The translations under genes and the position numbers were made by a program. From the NCBI RefSeq assembly GCF_016907385.1, contig NZ_JAFBBU010000001.1, forward strand, positions 186,001 to 250,000: a stretch of DNA of 64,000 nt, read 5' to 3'. Shown here piece by piece: positions 19,445 through 28,695 of the stretch. The notes below the pieces were generated by a model. That model did no database searches and was not told where the DNA came from. It saw only the letters and a program-made list of their open reading frames with translations. This stretch comes from Subtercola frigoramans (GTDB lineage: Bacteria; Actinomycetota; Actinomycetes; Actinomycetales; Microbacteriaceae). Numbering within the stretch: position 1 is the stretch's first letter; every line of letters begins with the position of its first letter.

Positions 19445-19770
19445 GCGATGGATGCTAATGAACCTCCGAAAAGCAGCGTCTGAGCGTCACCTGATAAGCC
19501 TGAGTGCGTGTACAGAATCTTGGGCCAGATTTCCCTGTCCTGGACGGCCGGACCGGACCGCGAGCACCGTTCATAGGTGAAGTTCCTGATCAACGCCGCT
19601 AAAATCGTTGGCTGCCTGAATAGATGCTGCCCGGGGGTTCCCAGCTGCCCACAAGGTATGGGAGAGGCGGCATCCGAATCGTCCTCACGGTGGTCTCATT
19701 TTCGGCTCTGGGACGCCGCCCGGTCCAGGCCTCGCCACAGGGCGGCGCAGCGGTTTCTCAGTGAAATCGG
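19445..19770 (-). other. Intergenic, no gene seen
   Basis: About 325 bases between the sensor kinase gene end (19771) and the COG4705 gene start (19444). It must hold the promoter of the COG4705 gene. Frames here are shadows. Confidence 0.45.
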
Positions 19771-20718
19771 TCAGCGTGCATCGGTGGGTATTTCCAGCGT
19801 CACTCGGGTTCCGTGTCCTTCGTTCGACGCCAATTTCACGGTTCCGTGGTGGGCTTCGATGATTTGTTTCACGAGCGCCAGGCCGAGGCCCTGGCCGGGC
19901 AATGTTCGAGATGTTTCCGCGCGCCAGAATCGTTCGAACGCGTGCGTTTTTTCTCCAGAAGTCAAACCCGTACCGGTGTCCGTGACCACGATGCGTGCGT
20001 GGTCTGCGTGCTCCGAAACGGTCACCGACACCTTACTTTTGGGAGGGGAGAATTTCAGGGCATTGTCGATGATGTTGCCCACAGCACGGATCAGGAGGTC
20101 GTCGGAGCCGTACACGATCACGTCGCTGCCTGTGACGGTGAGCCTGCCGGTCTGGGGTCCGCGCGAGTAGGAGTCGACCGCCCGATCGACGACCGTGCCG
20201 AGGCTGACGGGCTGAAACGCGGTCATCAACGTGGCCGTGTTGGCGCGCGTCAGAAGCAGCAGGTCGCTTGTGAGTGTGTTGAGGTGATCGACTTCATCAA
20301 GTGCGGTGGTGATTGCGGTGACGTACTCGTCCCGGGGGCGCGGGCGGCTGATGACGAGTTCCAATTCGCCTTGGATGATACTCAGCGGCGTGCGGAACTC
20401 GTGCGAGGCGTCGTCGACGAAACGCTGTTGAGCTTCGAATCCTCGGCGGGCAGGCCTGAGCACGAGGCGGACCATGAGGAAGCAGATGACGGGCAGCACG
20501 ATCACGAGTGCCAGGTAGCCGGTCGCGAGTCCGAAGCGGAGGTCCGCGAAGCTTTGCTCGGCAGCATCCACGGCACTGTTGCCGGTGTTGAGGGCGCTGT
20601 CGTAGTCGAAGGAGCTGACCACGAAAAGGTATACCCCGGCAGCGAATGCTCCGAAAAGTACCAAGAGGATCAGCGTGAACACCACTGTCAGGCGTATCGT
20701 CGCCTGTCTGAAGATCAT
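19771..20718 (-). CDS. Sensor histidine kinase
   Basis: A 315-residue membrane kinase. Two transmembrane helices at about residues 8-33 and 65-88 enclose a short extracytoplasmic loop of about 30 residues. The dimerisation box DDASHEFRTPLS places the phosphorylated histidine at H106; N-box NIIDNALKFSPP, G1 VTDTGTGL, F-box FERFWRA and G2 GQGLGLALVKQI complete the ATPase domain. The minimal sensing loop resembles kinases that sense envelope stress via a partner transporter. The gene overlaps its response regulator by 4 bp and is followed upstream by an ABC exporter, a layout seen for peptide-sensing modules. Confidence 0.93.
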   Translation of the reverse strand: MIFRQATIRLTVVFTLILLVLFGAFAAGVYLFVVSSFDYDSALNTGNSAVDAAEQSFADLRFGLATGYLALVIVLPVICFLMVRLVLRPARRGFEAQQRFVDDASHEFRTPLSIIQGELELVISRPRPRDEYVTAITTALDEVDHLNTLTSDLLLLTRANTATLMTAFQPVSLGTVVDRAVDSYSRGPQTGRLTVTGSDVIVYGSDDLLIRAVGNIIDNALKFSPPKSKVSVTVSEHADHARIVVTDTGTGLTSGEKTHAFERFWRAETSRTLPGQGLGLALVKQIIEAHHGTVKLASNEGHGTRVTLEIPTDAR

Positions 20719-21395
20719 GCTCCCGGCTCCACCGAATAACCCATGCCGCGGTGGGTGCGAATGAAATCGGCTTCACTCGGCTCGTTGACCTTCTGCCTGA
20801 TATACCGGATGTACGTCTGCACCACGTTGCTGTACCCCTCGTAGTTGCCATCCCACGCGTGGTCGATGAGTTCGGAGGCACTGACAATCGTCCCGGCGTT
20901 TCGCATCAGGTATTCCAGAACCGCGAATTCCTTGCTCGTCAAAGCAATGGTTCGATCCCCCCGGCTCGCTGCACGAGTTGCTGGGTTGAGAGAAACACTC
21001 CCCACGGTGACGATGGGATGATCGGCTCGCGGGGCCCTTCGCAGGAGTGCACGGACGCGCGCTAAGAGTTCTTGCAGGTGGAACGGTTTCGTCAGGTAGT
21101 CGTCCGCGCCGGCGTCCAGCCCGCTGACCCGGTTGCGCGGCGAATCGACGGCCGTGAGCATCAGTATGGGTACGTCCCTGTTCTCTGCCCGGATCAGTCG
21201 ACACACCTCCATCCCTCCGCCTGGCAACCCGGGGAGCAGCAAATCGAGCAGAACGAGATCATATTTCTCGACAGAGAACGCCTCCATCGCCGCCGACGTG
21301 GAATGAGTAACGTCGACCGCGTACCCAGCTTCACCCAAGGCGCGCCGGAGAACGTCAGCGATTCTCAGATCATCTTCGACAACCAGAATTCTCAT
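20715..21395 (-). CDS. OmpR-family response regulator
   Basis: A 226-residue regulator. The receiver domain has the acidic pocket EDD (7-9), phosphoacceptor D51 in VLLDLLLPG, and the KPF lysine. The winged-helix domain shows FAVLEYLMRNAG, SNVVQTYIRYIRQKV and THRGMGYSVEP. It is co-transcribed with the kinase encoded downstream (4-bp overlap) and lies 25 bases after the ABC ATPase gene, so ABC exporter and two-component system likely form one operon reading from 23509 to 19771. Confidence 0.94.
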   Translation of the reverse strand: MRILVVEDDLRIADVLRRALGEAGYAVDVTHSTSAAMEAFSVEKYDLVLLDLLLPGLPGGGMEVCRLIRAENRDVPILMLTAVDSPRNRVSGLDAGADDYLTKPFHLQELLARVRALLRRAPRADHPIVTVGSVSLNPATRAASRGDRTIALTSKEFAVLEYLMRNAGTIVSASELIDHAWDGNYEGYSNVVQTYIRYIRQKVNEPSEADFIRTHRGMGYSVEPGA

Positions 21396-21420
21396 AGCTG
21401 CACGGTAACCTACGACGCGC

Positions 21421-22110
21421 CTAGACTTCCGCGCCAGAAACCAGACGCCCGCCGTCCAAGGTCAGGATGCGTCCCGAGCGGGACGCAACCTGGATGTCGT
21501 GGGTCACCATCACCAGCGTCACCCGCTGTTCTTCCCAGATACGTTGCAACAGGCTCACGATCTCGTCACGCATCCTCTCATCGAGGTTCCCGGTTGGTTC
21601 ATCTGCCAGGATGACATCCGGGTTTTTGACCAACGCGCGCGCGATGGCCACTCGTTGCTGCTGGCCTCCGGAGAGCGTCGCCGGCAGATGATTGACTCGG
21701 TCACCGAGCCCCACCCGCCCGAGAGCTTCCCGGGCGCGAGCGTGCGCAACGGGCCCGCGCACCCCGATCGGGCGAAGCGCGGCAACCACATTGTTGACAG
21801 CGGTGAGAGTCGGAATGAGGTTGAAGCTTTGAAAGACGAACCCGATCCGCTTCGCGCGAATCCCGGAAAGTCTCCGCTCCGACAAGGTCCCAAGCTCAAG
21901 CGCACCAGAATCAGCGCTGAGCGTGACCGTTCCCGATGTCGGTTGCTCCAGAGCACCGAGGAGCTGCAGCAATGTGGACTTCCCGCCGCCGGTCGGGCCC
22001 TGAACGGCCACCCATTCCCCATCCGCTATTTTCAGCGACACCTCATCTAGAGCAGTCACGGCGCCGTCCCGGCTGCGATACGACTTCGATACGTTCACAA
22101 GCTCATACAT
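21421..22110 (-). CDS. ABC transporter ATP-binding protein next to two-component system
   Basis: A 229-residue MacB/LolD-type ATPase: Walker A GPTGGGKST, signature LSGGQQQR, Walker B VILADEPTG, H-loop MVTHD. It lies 7 bases after the permease gene (22118-23509) and 25 bases before the response regulator gene. Only about half of its sequence positions look shared with the ATPases of the two duplicated operons, so it belongs to a separate transporter. Confidence 0.92.
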   Translation of the reverse strand: MYELVNVSKSYRSRDGAVTALDEVSLKIADGEWVAVQGPTGGGKSTLLQLLGALEQPTSGTVTLSADSGALELGTLSERRLSGIRAKRIGFVFQSFNLIPTLTAVNNVVAALRPIGVRGPVAHARAREALGRVGLGDRVNHLPATLSGGQQQRVAIARALVKNPDVILADEPTGNLDERMRDEIVSLLQRIWEEQRVTLVMVTHDIQVASRSGRILTLDGGRLVSGAEV

Positions 22111-22117
22111 GGGTTCT

Positions 22118-23509
22118 CTACTCCGCGCTTCGAAGCGCTTCAGATGGGCGAAGGCGGGCGACTCTCAGAGAGCCTGCGATCGAGGAAACCAGAGCCGCGC
22201 CGATCGCCAGGCCAACCATCACGGGCACCAGAGCAGCAGGGAACGGTGACATCAGAGGAATCTGCGCGGATGCCCCAGACGTTGACAAGGTGGCCGCGAA
22301 CGACGGCGCGAAAGCGTTGACCAACAGGATGCTCACAGCACCCAGGGCGAGCCCGACGACCGTGCCGAAAATCGCTTCCACCACCGCCTCACCGGCAACC
22401 TGCGAAGAGACTTGCCAGTTTTTCCAACCGAGAGCCTTGAGCGTTCCGAATTCGCGGGTGCGGCGGGTGACACCGGCGACGGTGAAGAGTGCAGCGAGAA
22501 GAGTTGCAGCCGCAAAAGCAATGACGCTCAACCACAAACCCAGCGTGCGGGTCAAATCGTTGGCCGTCGTCAAGGAACCAGTTACGCTACCCGCCAGCTC
22601 TGACTGGGTTTCAACAACCGTTTCCGGAAGCGCAGACTTCAACGCTTGCTGAATCGAGCCGACATCGGAAGAAGACGCAGCCTTGACGTAGACATGGGTG
22701 ATCTGACCCGGCAGGCCACTCAAAGTCTGCGCAACATCCAACGGCAGGTACGCATTCGCCCGCGTCGGAGTGCCAGTCGAGGACGAAGTCACCAATCCGA
22801 CAATGGGTATGTCTACGCCGCCGATGTTCACCGGACCCCCGACACTGAGCTGGTTCTCTTTCGCATACGCCTCGTCAACTAACGCCACCCGCTGTCCGAC
22901 ATCCGCGAGTGTCAATGCCCGACCCGCAGTGACCGTCGTCGATGCGAGAGGGCCAGCGTCGGCTTCGTGCGCCACGTCGATACCAGCAACGCTGAAGGTA
23001 TCGACACCGAACGAGCTCCCACCCGCACCATCGGCCCCGGTCGGGCCGTCGGCAGCGACGCCATCCCCCGACGCGGGTGGGAGGTTCCCGGTAATGTCAG
23101 GGATCACACCACTGAAGTCGTAATTGTCGAGCATCAGAACCGACTCCACCGACGACACCGATGGGACCGCTGCCACCGTGGTGGCTTGTGACATCTCCGA
23201 TGTCGCCAGTCCTCGGGCAACGGCAAGCTTGCTTTGAACGAACTGCGTCGAACCGCCCGCTGAAGCACCATCCGCCTTGCCGAAATTGAACTTCGGTGCA
23301 GCCGATCCGGGCGCGGCTGGCCGCGTCACAGTAATGTCCGTACCAACGCCGTACAGTGACGCCACCGCTACTGATTGGGCCGCCTGCAACCCGAGCGCGA
23401 CACCACCGATCACGATCACGACGGCAACCGCAACCGCAATCCCGAGGATCACCGTGGCGGCTTGCCGCCATCGATGGCCGAGTTCACGAAGAACGTACCC
23501 AACCCACAT
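22118..23509 (-). CDS. ABC transporter permease of MacB/FtsX type
   Basis: A 463-residue permease. ATG 23509 follows GGAGGAGAG; a longer frame to 23683 lacks this. One N-terminal membrane helix (TVILGIAVAVAVVIVIGGVA), then about 270 residues of extracytoplasmic MacB-like domain (LMLDNYDFSGVIP, LSVGGPVNIGGVDIPIVGLV), then three helices (about 320-445) with FGTLKALGWKNWQVSSQVAG, typical of FtsX C-terminal parts. Partner of the ATPase encoded at 21421. With the adjacent two-component system it probably exports an antimicrobial or lipid-like compound. Confidence 0.9.
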   Translation of the reverse strand: MWVGYVLRELGHRWRQAATVILGIAVAVAVVIVIGGVALGLQAAQSVAVASLYGVGTDITVTRPAAPGSAAPKFNFGKADGASAGGSTQFVQSKLAVARGLATSEMSQATTVAAVPSVSSVESVLMLDNYDFSGVIPDITGNLPPASGDGVAADGPTGADGAGGSSFGVDTFSVAGIDVAHEADAGPLASTTVTAGRALTLADVGQRVALVDEAYAKENQLSVGGPVNIGGVDIPIVGLVTSSSTGTPTRANAYLPLDVAQTLSGLPGQITHVYVKAASSSDVGSIQQALKSALPETVVETQSELAGSVTGSLTTANDLTRTLGLWLSVIAFAAATLLAALFTVAGVTRRTREFGTLKALGWKNWQVSSQVAGEAVVEAIFGTVVGLALGAVSILLVNAFAPSFAATLSTSGASAQIPLMSPFPAALVPVMVGLAIGAALVSSIAGSLRVARLRPSEALRSAE

Positions 23510-23748
23510 GCCACTCTCCTCCGGTGTAGACCCGCTCACGGCCCATGGCCAAAAGTAGACTCCGCTCAGTGAGACCAACGTGAGAACGAACTCGGAGAGA
23601 CATTCGCTCAGATCGGGTGCCCTCAAGAAGCCCCCAACCTGGTCAATCATGTGATTCACAGTGTTACTCATGGGTTCGAACATGTCCGCTGGTTATGCTC
23701 ACCGCTGGCCCAGAGTGGTCTTTGAGAAAATTCGAGTCGGGAGGTCTT

Positions 23749-24321
23749 GTGCGAACTCGTACAACCTCGGTAATCCCGGTGGCACTATCGGCAGTTCTCC
23801 TCACCGTCACAGCAGGATGCTCGTCCATCCCCTTCGCAACGGGATCCCTTTCGCATGGCAGAGCGGTCAGCTGCCCGGCCGCCGCCGTGGTTGACGTTGG
23901 TACGATCGCGGTGCCGGCAGGCCCGATCGGTGGGTATTGTCAACCCGAACTCGTCAACGCGGCCCACATCATCAACGCCGGTCGTGATGCCGGAGTCGGC
24001 GTGCACACCCAAGCCGTCGGTGTCATGACAGCCATGGGTGAATCAGGCCTTGTCAACCTCGATTATGGCGATGCCGCTGGCGCCGACAGTCGCGGACTGT
24101 TTCAACAACGAGACAACGGAGCGTGGGGATCGCTGGCCGATCGAATGAACCCGTACACGGCCGCCACCAACTTCTTCGACGCCTTGATGAAAGTTCCCGG
24201 ATGGGTCAGCCTCACCCCCACCCAGGCCGCACACGCCGTGCAAGTCAACGCCGACCCGGACTACTACACGAGCTACTGGACAAGCGCCCGAACGGTGGTC
24301 ACAGCCCTCACACCCGGCTAA
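23749..24321 (+). CDS. Lipoprotein with lysozyme-like domain, paralogue of conjugation hydrolase
   Basis: A 190-residue lipoprotein from GTG 23749, preceded by GGGAGG. The signal peptide ends in LLTVTAGC, a lipobox with Cys24. Residues about 60-185 match the first domain of the conjugation hydrolase at 5070: VGVMTAMGESGL (candidate catalytic Glu), SRGLFQQ, WGSLADRMNP, FFDALMKVPGW and VNADPDYYTSYW. The C-terminal HxxD/HxH domain of the 5070 protein is missing. It is divergent from the ABC permease at 23509, so the two may share a regulatory region. Probably a membrane-anchored cell-wall lytic enzyme. Confidence 0.75.
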   Translation: MRTRTTSVIPVALSAVLLTVTAGCSSIPFATGSLSHGRAVSCPAAAVVDVGTIAVPAGPIGGYCQPELVNAAHIINAGRDAGVGVHTQAVGVMTAMGESGLVNLDYGDAAGADSRGLFQQRDNGAWGSLADRMNPYTAATNFFDALMKVPGWVSLTPTQAAHAVQVNADPDYYTSYWTSARTVVTALTPG

Positions 24322-24542
24322 CCCGACGCGAAGCCTCGCATCCGCAATCACCTTTCGGGTCTCCACCTGATGGGAAATGAGCTCTGGTCCCGATCTCGGG
24401 CCCTCATCCTGGGGGATGACAAGCAAATCGCTCGCTCGTGCGATGTCATCTCATCAGCGGGTATTTAGTGTGAGTTGTACCTCGAGCAAGCGCCAGAACC
24501 AAAATGCACGGACAAGTTCGCCACAAAAGACAAGGAAACACC

Positions 24543-24680
24543 ATGAACGATCTTCTCCACGATGCCCTCAAGGCGACAACGCTCGCTGCGACTATATGGG
24601 TTTCACTCTCGATCGGTGTTGCGCTCCTCATTGGACGGATGGTTCGCGCCCGCGAAACCGAGTCTGACACGCGCCCATAG
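24543..24680 (+). CDS. 45-residue single-span membrane protein
   Basis: Small gene with ATG 24543 after GACAAGGAAACACC. The product MNDLLHDALKATTLAATIWV continues SLSIGVALLIGRMV and ends with a charged tail (ARETESDTRP). One membrane helix spans about residues 12-33. Good start signal and clean topology support it; function unknown. Confidence 0.5.
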   Translation: MNDLLHDALKATTLAATIWVSLSIGVALLIGRMVRARETESDTRP

Positions 24681-24723
24681 ACCCAAGCCTGCTCCGCCCC
24701 GGCTTTTCTGCCAGTCGATGATT

Positions 24724-24882
24724 CAGTCGCAGCTTTCAGATTTTTGGCGGCCTTGCTCGACGCCGACGACCATGAGGCTTCCCAGGCCGAACAGCATGTG
24801 CGCCGCGACGCGGAGGGGAACGAGGTCGCTCTGCCTGTTGCGAAGAGTGCAGTGGGTCCAGCACGCGATCGCTGATCAGGTC
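24724..24882 (+). pseudogene. Possible coding remnant without start
   Basis: A frame without a start codon reads AAFRFLAALLDADDHEASQA then VRRDAEGNEVALPVAKSAVG and stops at 24880-24882. It has real-protein character but no start and no recognised family. It may be the tail of a lost gene. Confidence 0.25.
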
Positions 24883-24972
24883 GGAGAGTCGTCAGAGACG
24901 CTCCTCGAAGTGCAGACCGACCTTTTCCGCAAGCCCGTACTCGGGCCGGCTCGCACCGAATAACGTTGCAGA

Positions 24973-25545
24973 ATGACCGAAGAAGCGAGCGTTCCCGCGG
25001 GTGAGGTTGCCGTGGCTGGCCGTCGAGCGCGGGTTCTTGAGCTGGTCTACCGTGTCGGCATCATCATCAAAGGCATCGACGGACTCATCGAACTCGTTGC
25101 CGGGCTCCTTCTCTGGCTAGCACCGGGCATTCTTCGGGCCTCGCTCGCGCCCCTCATGCACACGGACTCCGACGACGAAACCCTACGGTTGTTCATTGCC
25201 CAATACGCCGGCCGCCTCGACACAACCCTTGCCGCCGGCGCAAGCGCTTTCGTGATCGTGTTCCTGCTCACCCACGGCATCGTCAAACTCGTGCTCGTCT
25301 ACTGCCTGCTCAAGGAGTACCGGTGGGTCTACCCCTACGCGCTGGCCGTGCTCGGGCTGTTCGCCGTCTACCAGATCTACACGGTCATCCAGAAACCAAC
25401 CGTCGGCCTGATCGTGCTCGCCCTGCTCGACATCGTCATCATCTGGCTCGTCTGGCGGGAATGGCGAACCCTCACGCAGGCTGCCGAAAGAACACAACCA
25501 GCGAGACCAGAATTTGGTGCATCGAAACCTGGAATCAGAGAGTGA
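24973..25545 (+). CDS. DUF2127 membrane protein
   Basis: A 190-residue protein with four membrane segments: about residues 30-55 (GIIIKGIDGLIELVAGLLLW), 82-108, 118-133 and 140-158. The KGIDG motif and the ending LVWREWRTL are typical of the DUF2127 family (PF09900). A broken paralogue lies at 32618-33251. Function unknown; the family is often found near envelope genes. Confidence 0.85.
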   Translation: MTEEASVPAGEVAVAGRRARVLELVYRVGIIIKGIDGLIELVAGLLLWLAPGILRASLAPLMHTDSDDETLRLFIAQYAGRLDTTLAAGASAFVIVFLLTHGIVKLVLVYCLLKEYRWVYPYALAVLGLFAVYQIYTVIQKPTVGLIVLALLDIVIIWLVWREWRTLTQAAERTQPARPEFGASKPGIRE

Positions 25546-25861
25546 GTGAGATTTCGTCGGAGCGGAAAGATCGGAAGTCTTTGATGCCGGAACGCACGGC
25601 CACTTTGTCCAATACGTGCCGGGCCGGCCGTCCCGTTCGGGCAGAAAACTCACCGTGTCTGTTGCGATGAAGTTGTGGATGAACTAGCTCATTGGGCGAG
25701 CTGGGTGTGATGTAGCTTGGCGACAATAATTCGGCCCTAGGTGCCAGGAGTCAGGCGGTGGTCCGAGCGCAGTTACGACGGAGGGTTGCCCTAAGTGCAA
25801 ACATGGGCAGGTCGACGGCATCGAGGGAGAGGTCTTGCCGGTTCGAGCATTGCCTGCGAAT
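25546..25861 (+). other. Intergenic, no gene seen
   Basis: About 315 bases between the convergent DUF2127 and MprF-like genes. Only short shadow frames are present and no strong hairpin was found. Confidence 0.45.
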
Positions 25862-28297
25862 TCACCGGGCGGGTTTGAGAAGACCGACGATCTGTCGCAG
25901 CGATATATCGGGTACGTAGGCTTTAGCAAGTCCGAGCCCGATGGACGGTAACGCGAATGGGTCTTGGTACATCAAGAACAAGGGTCGTACTTCTGGTTGA
26001 AACTTGCTCTTGTAGCGATGAAGGGATTGAAAGCCGTATGCAGGTTCGAGGATTCGGCTGAGGAGAGCGGTGCTCTTGCGCGTCGCCGCGGCTGTCTCAG
26101 CCAGCGGCGCGGCGGAAAGGCTCACGGTCCTGATGCCGAGTTCTTTCGCTTTGGCCATCGTTTCCGCAACGATCACATCCATAACGCCCGGCATGCCGTC
26201 GGCGCGTCGGCGCATGAAGTCCAGCGTCAAGCCGATGATGATCCCATTGTGAAAAGTGGGCAACCAGCTGGTGACGGCTTCGATGCGGCCACTTTCTGTG
26301 GTCGCGATCGTCAGGGAGACCTCGTGATCTTTGAGTTCGTCGACTCCGCCGAGAGTGAAGCCCATCTCGGGAAGTTTTTTCTCCGTCACCCATCCATCAG
26401 AGATTTCGCTGATCTGCTCGCGTTGTGCAGTTGTCAGCGCGGCATATGTTGTCCATTCACACGTGAGCCCCGTCTTCGCTGCCCGCGTCAGCGACGTTCG
26501 GATGTTCTGCATCTTTTTCCCGCCCAGCGACCAGGTTTCTGGACTGAGTACGGTTTCTTCGCCGACTTTCATGAAGTACCAGTTCGTTGTCGAGAATTGG
26601 CGACGGAGCGTCTCGGATACTCCATAAAGAGCGGGAGCCCAGCCGTGATCTTCACAGAATGTAACGAATTCGTCGATCACTTGGGCGGTGTCGTCGATTC
26701 GGCACAACGGTTCGCCGGTCGTCACGGCGATGCCGCTGATGATTCGGTACGCGATGATTCCGACGTCGTTGCTGGCATACCAATAATGGTGTCCAGACCA
26801 GGTCGTCATCCATGCGAGTGGGCCTCTGCCCAATCCCTCCTTCAGAAACGCTCGCGTCTTACGCGAAGCAGATGAGGCAGCTTCAGGAGCGGTGCGGACG
26901 ATGCCGATGAGCGCGAGGACCACCAGGCTCGACCAGAACGCCGCTCCAAGCCAGTCATAAAGCAAACGGTCCACGATACCGTCTGGGGCAACCTGCACCT
27001 GTTCGAAGGTGAGAAAGCCTTCAGGGACGAGGCGTTCCGGCAGGCCGCTCATCAACTCCGAGAAGGAAGCGGGTGCCGTGCCACTGAGTCCCAGGGTTCC
27101 AACCGTGACGTACACGCCAGAAACGACGACCAGCGCAAGTAACGCGCTCACAAAGAACCGGTGGACGGGAATGTGGCCAGTGTTCGGGGGGAAGAACCTT
27201 CGGCATCCGAGGGCCCCAACAGCAACGGCTGCGGGTACTCCGATCGCGACTATGACCGAGAGCAGCGTGTCGTCGACTGCGCCGGTAATTGCGTTACCCG
27301 CTGCGGACAGGCTGGAGGCTGTACCGAAGTAGATCGCGGCCATCACGCTGAGGGCCGCGTTGATACCGATGGCGAGCCACAAACCGAGCCGTTGTCCGCG
27401 GAAAATGGCGAAAGCCGCGATGAGCTGAAGGGCGAGGGGAAGAATCGTGACGAGGATAGCGCCGGCACTTTCACCGGTCCCATGCGAGGCTCCATCGGTG
27501 GCGGCCGAATCGCGAAATAGTGCGCCGAGAGGTTCAAAAAGGCCAACACGTGCTGGAGCCATCGCGCTGACAATCGGACCGAGCGCGGTCACGGCGACGA
27601 CACCGGCGAGCGTTGTACGCGCATCGGTGAACGACGCCCTCCAGGGATGAAGCCGTAGCCGCTTCTTTGTGAAGAACTGGCCAAGGATCAAACCGGCAAC
27701 CGCCGCGGTCAGCCGGTAGACGTCAGACGGTTGCCCGGAGTACAGAACGAAGACCAACAGCAGCGAGAAACCGACAACGCGCACTCGCCGTGCAACCACG
27801 GGGCGCATGTAGGCAGTCGATGCGATGAATGTACCGAGTACCGGAATCAGCGGATCGGTCATGTGCTGGCCGCGGGTAGCTTCGGCCGAGGGAATGTCGA
27901 GTAGCACCCCAAGGCCTTGCACTGCCATGCCGATTGTGATGCCGAGCACGGTGACGACAACAAACGCGGTAAGGGCTCTGAGCGGACCCATGAGTCGCTC
28001 GGCTACGCCCAAGAGGACAAGTGTGGCCACCAACACCGCGACGAGGTAGACGGGTTTTTCTACCAGCCATACCGAAGTGCCCGCTGCAATCCAGTTGTGC
28101 TGCACGAAAAGAGAATCCAGACCCGTACCGGCTGCCAAATTTGCAAACAGGACCGCTCGGAGGAGAGCAGCCGCTGCAATGAGTGCCATAACAGTCCAGG
28201 TGAAAGGGATCCTCCGCAATCGACCGGCGGACTCAACAAATGCCGTCAGGAGGGTCGGCAGCCTACGGGATCGGACGTTGGGGGCGGTAATCGCCAT
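25862..28297 (-). CDS. MprF-like membrane protein with DUF2156 domain
   Basis: An 811-residue protein. Residues about 30-470 carry some twelve to thirteen membrane helices; the first part (about 35-200) has a rhomboid-like layout, without an obvious catalytic serine motif. Residues about 490-800 form a soluble DUF2156/MprF-type aminoacyl-transfer domain: WYASNDVGIIAYRIISGIAV, PLCRIDDTAQVIDEF, SLGGKKMQNIRTSLTRA, GMPGVMDVIVAETM and FQSLHRYKSKFQPEVRPLFL. MprF proteins transfer lysine or another amino acid to phosphatidylglycerol and flip it outward, lowering sensitivity to cationic peptides. There is no lysyl-tRNA synthetase domain as in mycobacterial LysX. Donor and lipid substrate are unknown. 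Confidence 0.85.
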   Translation of the reverse strand: MAITAPNVRSRRLPTLLTAFVESAGRLRRIPFTWTVMALIAAAALLRAVLFANLAAGTGLDSLFVQHNWIAAGTSVWLVEKPVYLVAVLVATLVLLGVAERLMGPLRALTAFVVVTVLGITIGMAVQGLGVLLDIPSAEATRGQHMTDPLIPVLGTFIASTAYMRPVVARRVRVVGFSLLLVFVLYSGQPSDVYRLTAAVAGLILGQFFTKKRLRLHPWRASFTDARTTLAGVVAVTALGPIVSAMAPARVGLFEPLGALFRDSAATDGASHGTGESAGAILVTILPLALQLIAAFAIFRGQRLGLWLAIGINAALSVMAAIYFGTASSLSAAGNAITGAVDDTLLSVIVAIGVPAAVAVGALGCRRFFPPNTGHIPVHRFFVSALLALVVVSGVYVTVGTLGLSGTAPASFSELMSGLPERLVPEGFLTFEQVQVAPDGIVDRLLYDWLGAAFWSSLVVLALIGIVRTAPEAASSASRKTRAFLKEGLGRGPLAWMTTWSGHHYWYASNDVGIIAYRIISGIAVTTGEPLCRIDDTAQVIDEFVTFCEDHGWAPALYGVSETLRRQFSTTNWYFMKVGEETVLSPETWSLGGKKMQNIRTSLTRAAKTGLTCEWTTYAALTTAQREQISEISDGWVTEKKLPEMGFTLGGVDELKDHEVSLTIATTESGRIEAVTSWLPTFHNGIIIGLTLDFMRRRADGMPGVMDVIVAETMAKAKELGIRTVSLSAAPLAETAAATRKSTALLSRILEPAYGFQSLHRYKSKFQPEVRPLFLMYQDPFALPSIGLGLAKAYVPDISLRQIVGLLKPAR

Positions 28298-28695
28298 GGT
28301 TGGTTCTCAAATCATGTGTGCTGCAAGATCGGCCGTGCGGCACTCTCTTATCCTCGCAGCACACGATAGTACGTCAACAATGGGATCCGGGTGAGACAAG
28401 AGGTCCTGATTCAGAGCCGACCCGGATCGTCGGCGAGATCGCTCCCATTCTGAGACTCTCCACAGGGAGTGAACTCGCCGCGCTTTCCGATAGCGAATTC
28501 AAAATGCCGTCGTGAGGCTGCCATAGTCGTGAGGCGTTACGCTTCGATCTGCACACCGGCATGACGTGGCCGCTGGGATGTCCGGGCAGGCCGGTTCAAC
28601 GAGTCCGATCAGTACGTTTGCGCCCCTGGGCGAACGCTATGGTCCACCGGAGCACGACTCGGGAGGACTATGGGGACCTCGGCGTGGAGTTGAAT
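28298..28695 (-). other. Intergenic, no gene seen
   Basis: About 400 bases upstream of the MprF-like gene and downstream of the SGNH hydrolase gene. No convincing frame or strong hairpin; it should contain the MprF-like promoter. Confidence 0.45.

Noticed and set aside
19813..20739. Plus-strand frame of 308 residues opposite the sensor kinase
   Set aside because: The minus strand carries all histidine-kinase motifs; this is its shadow.
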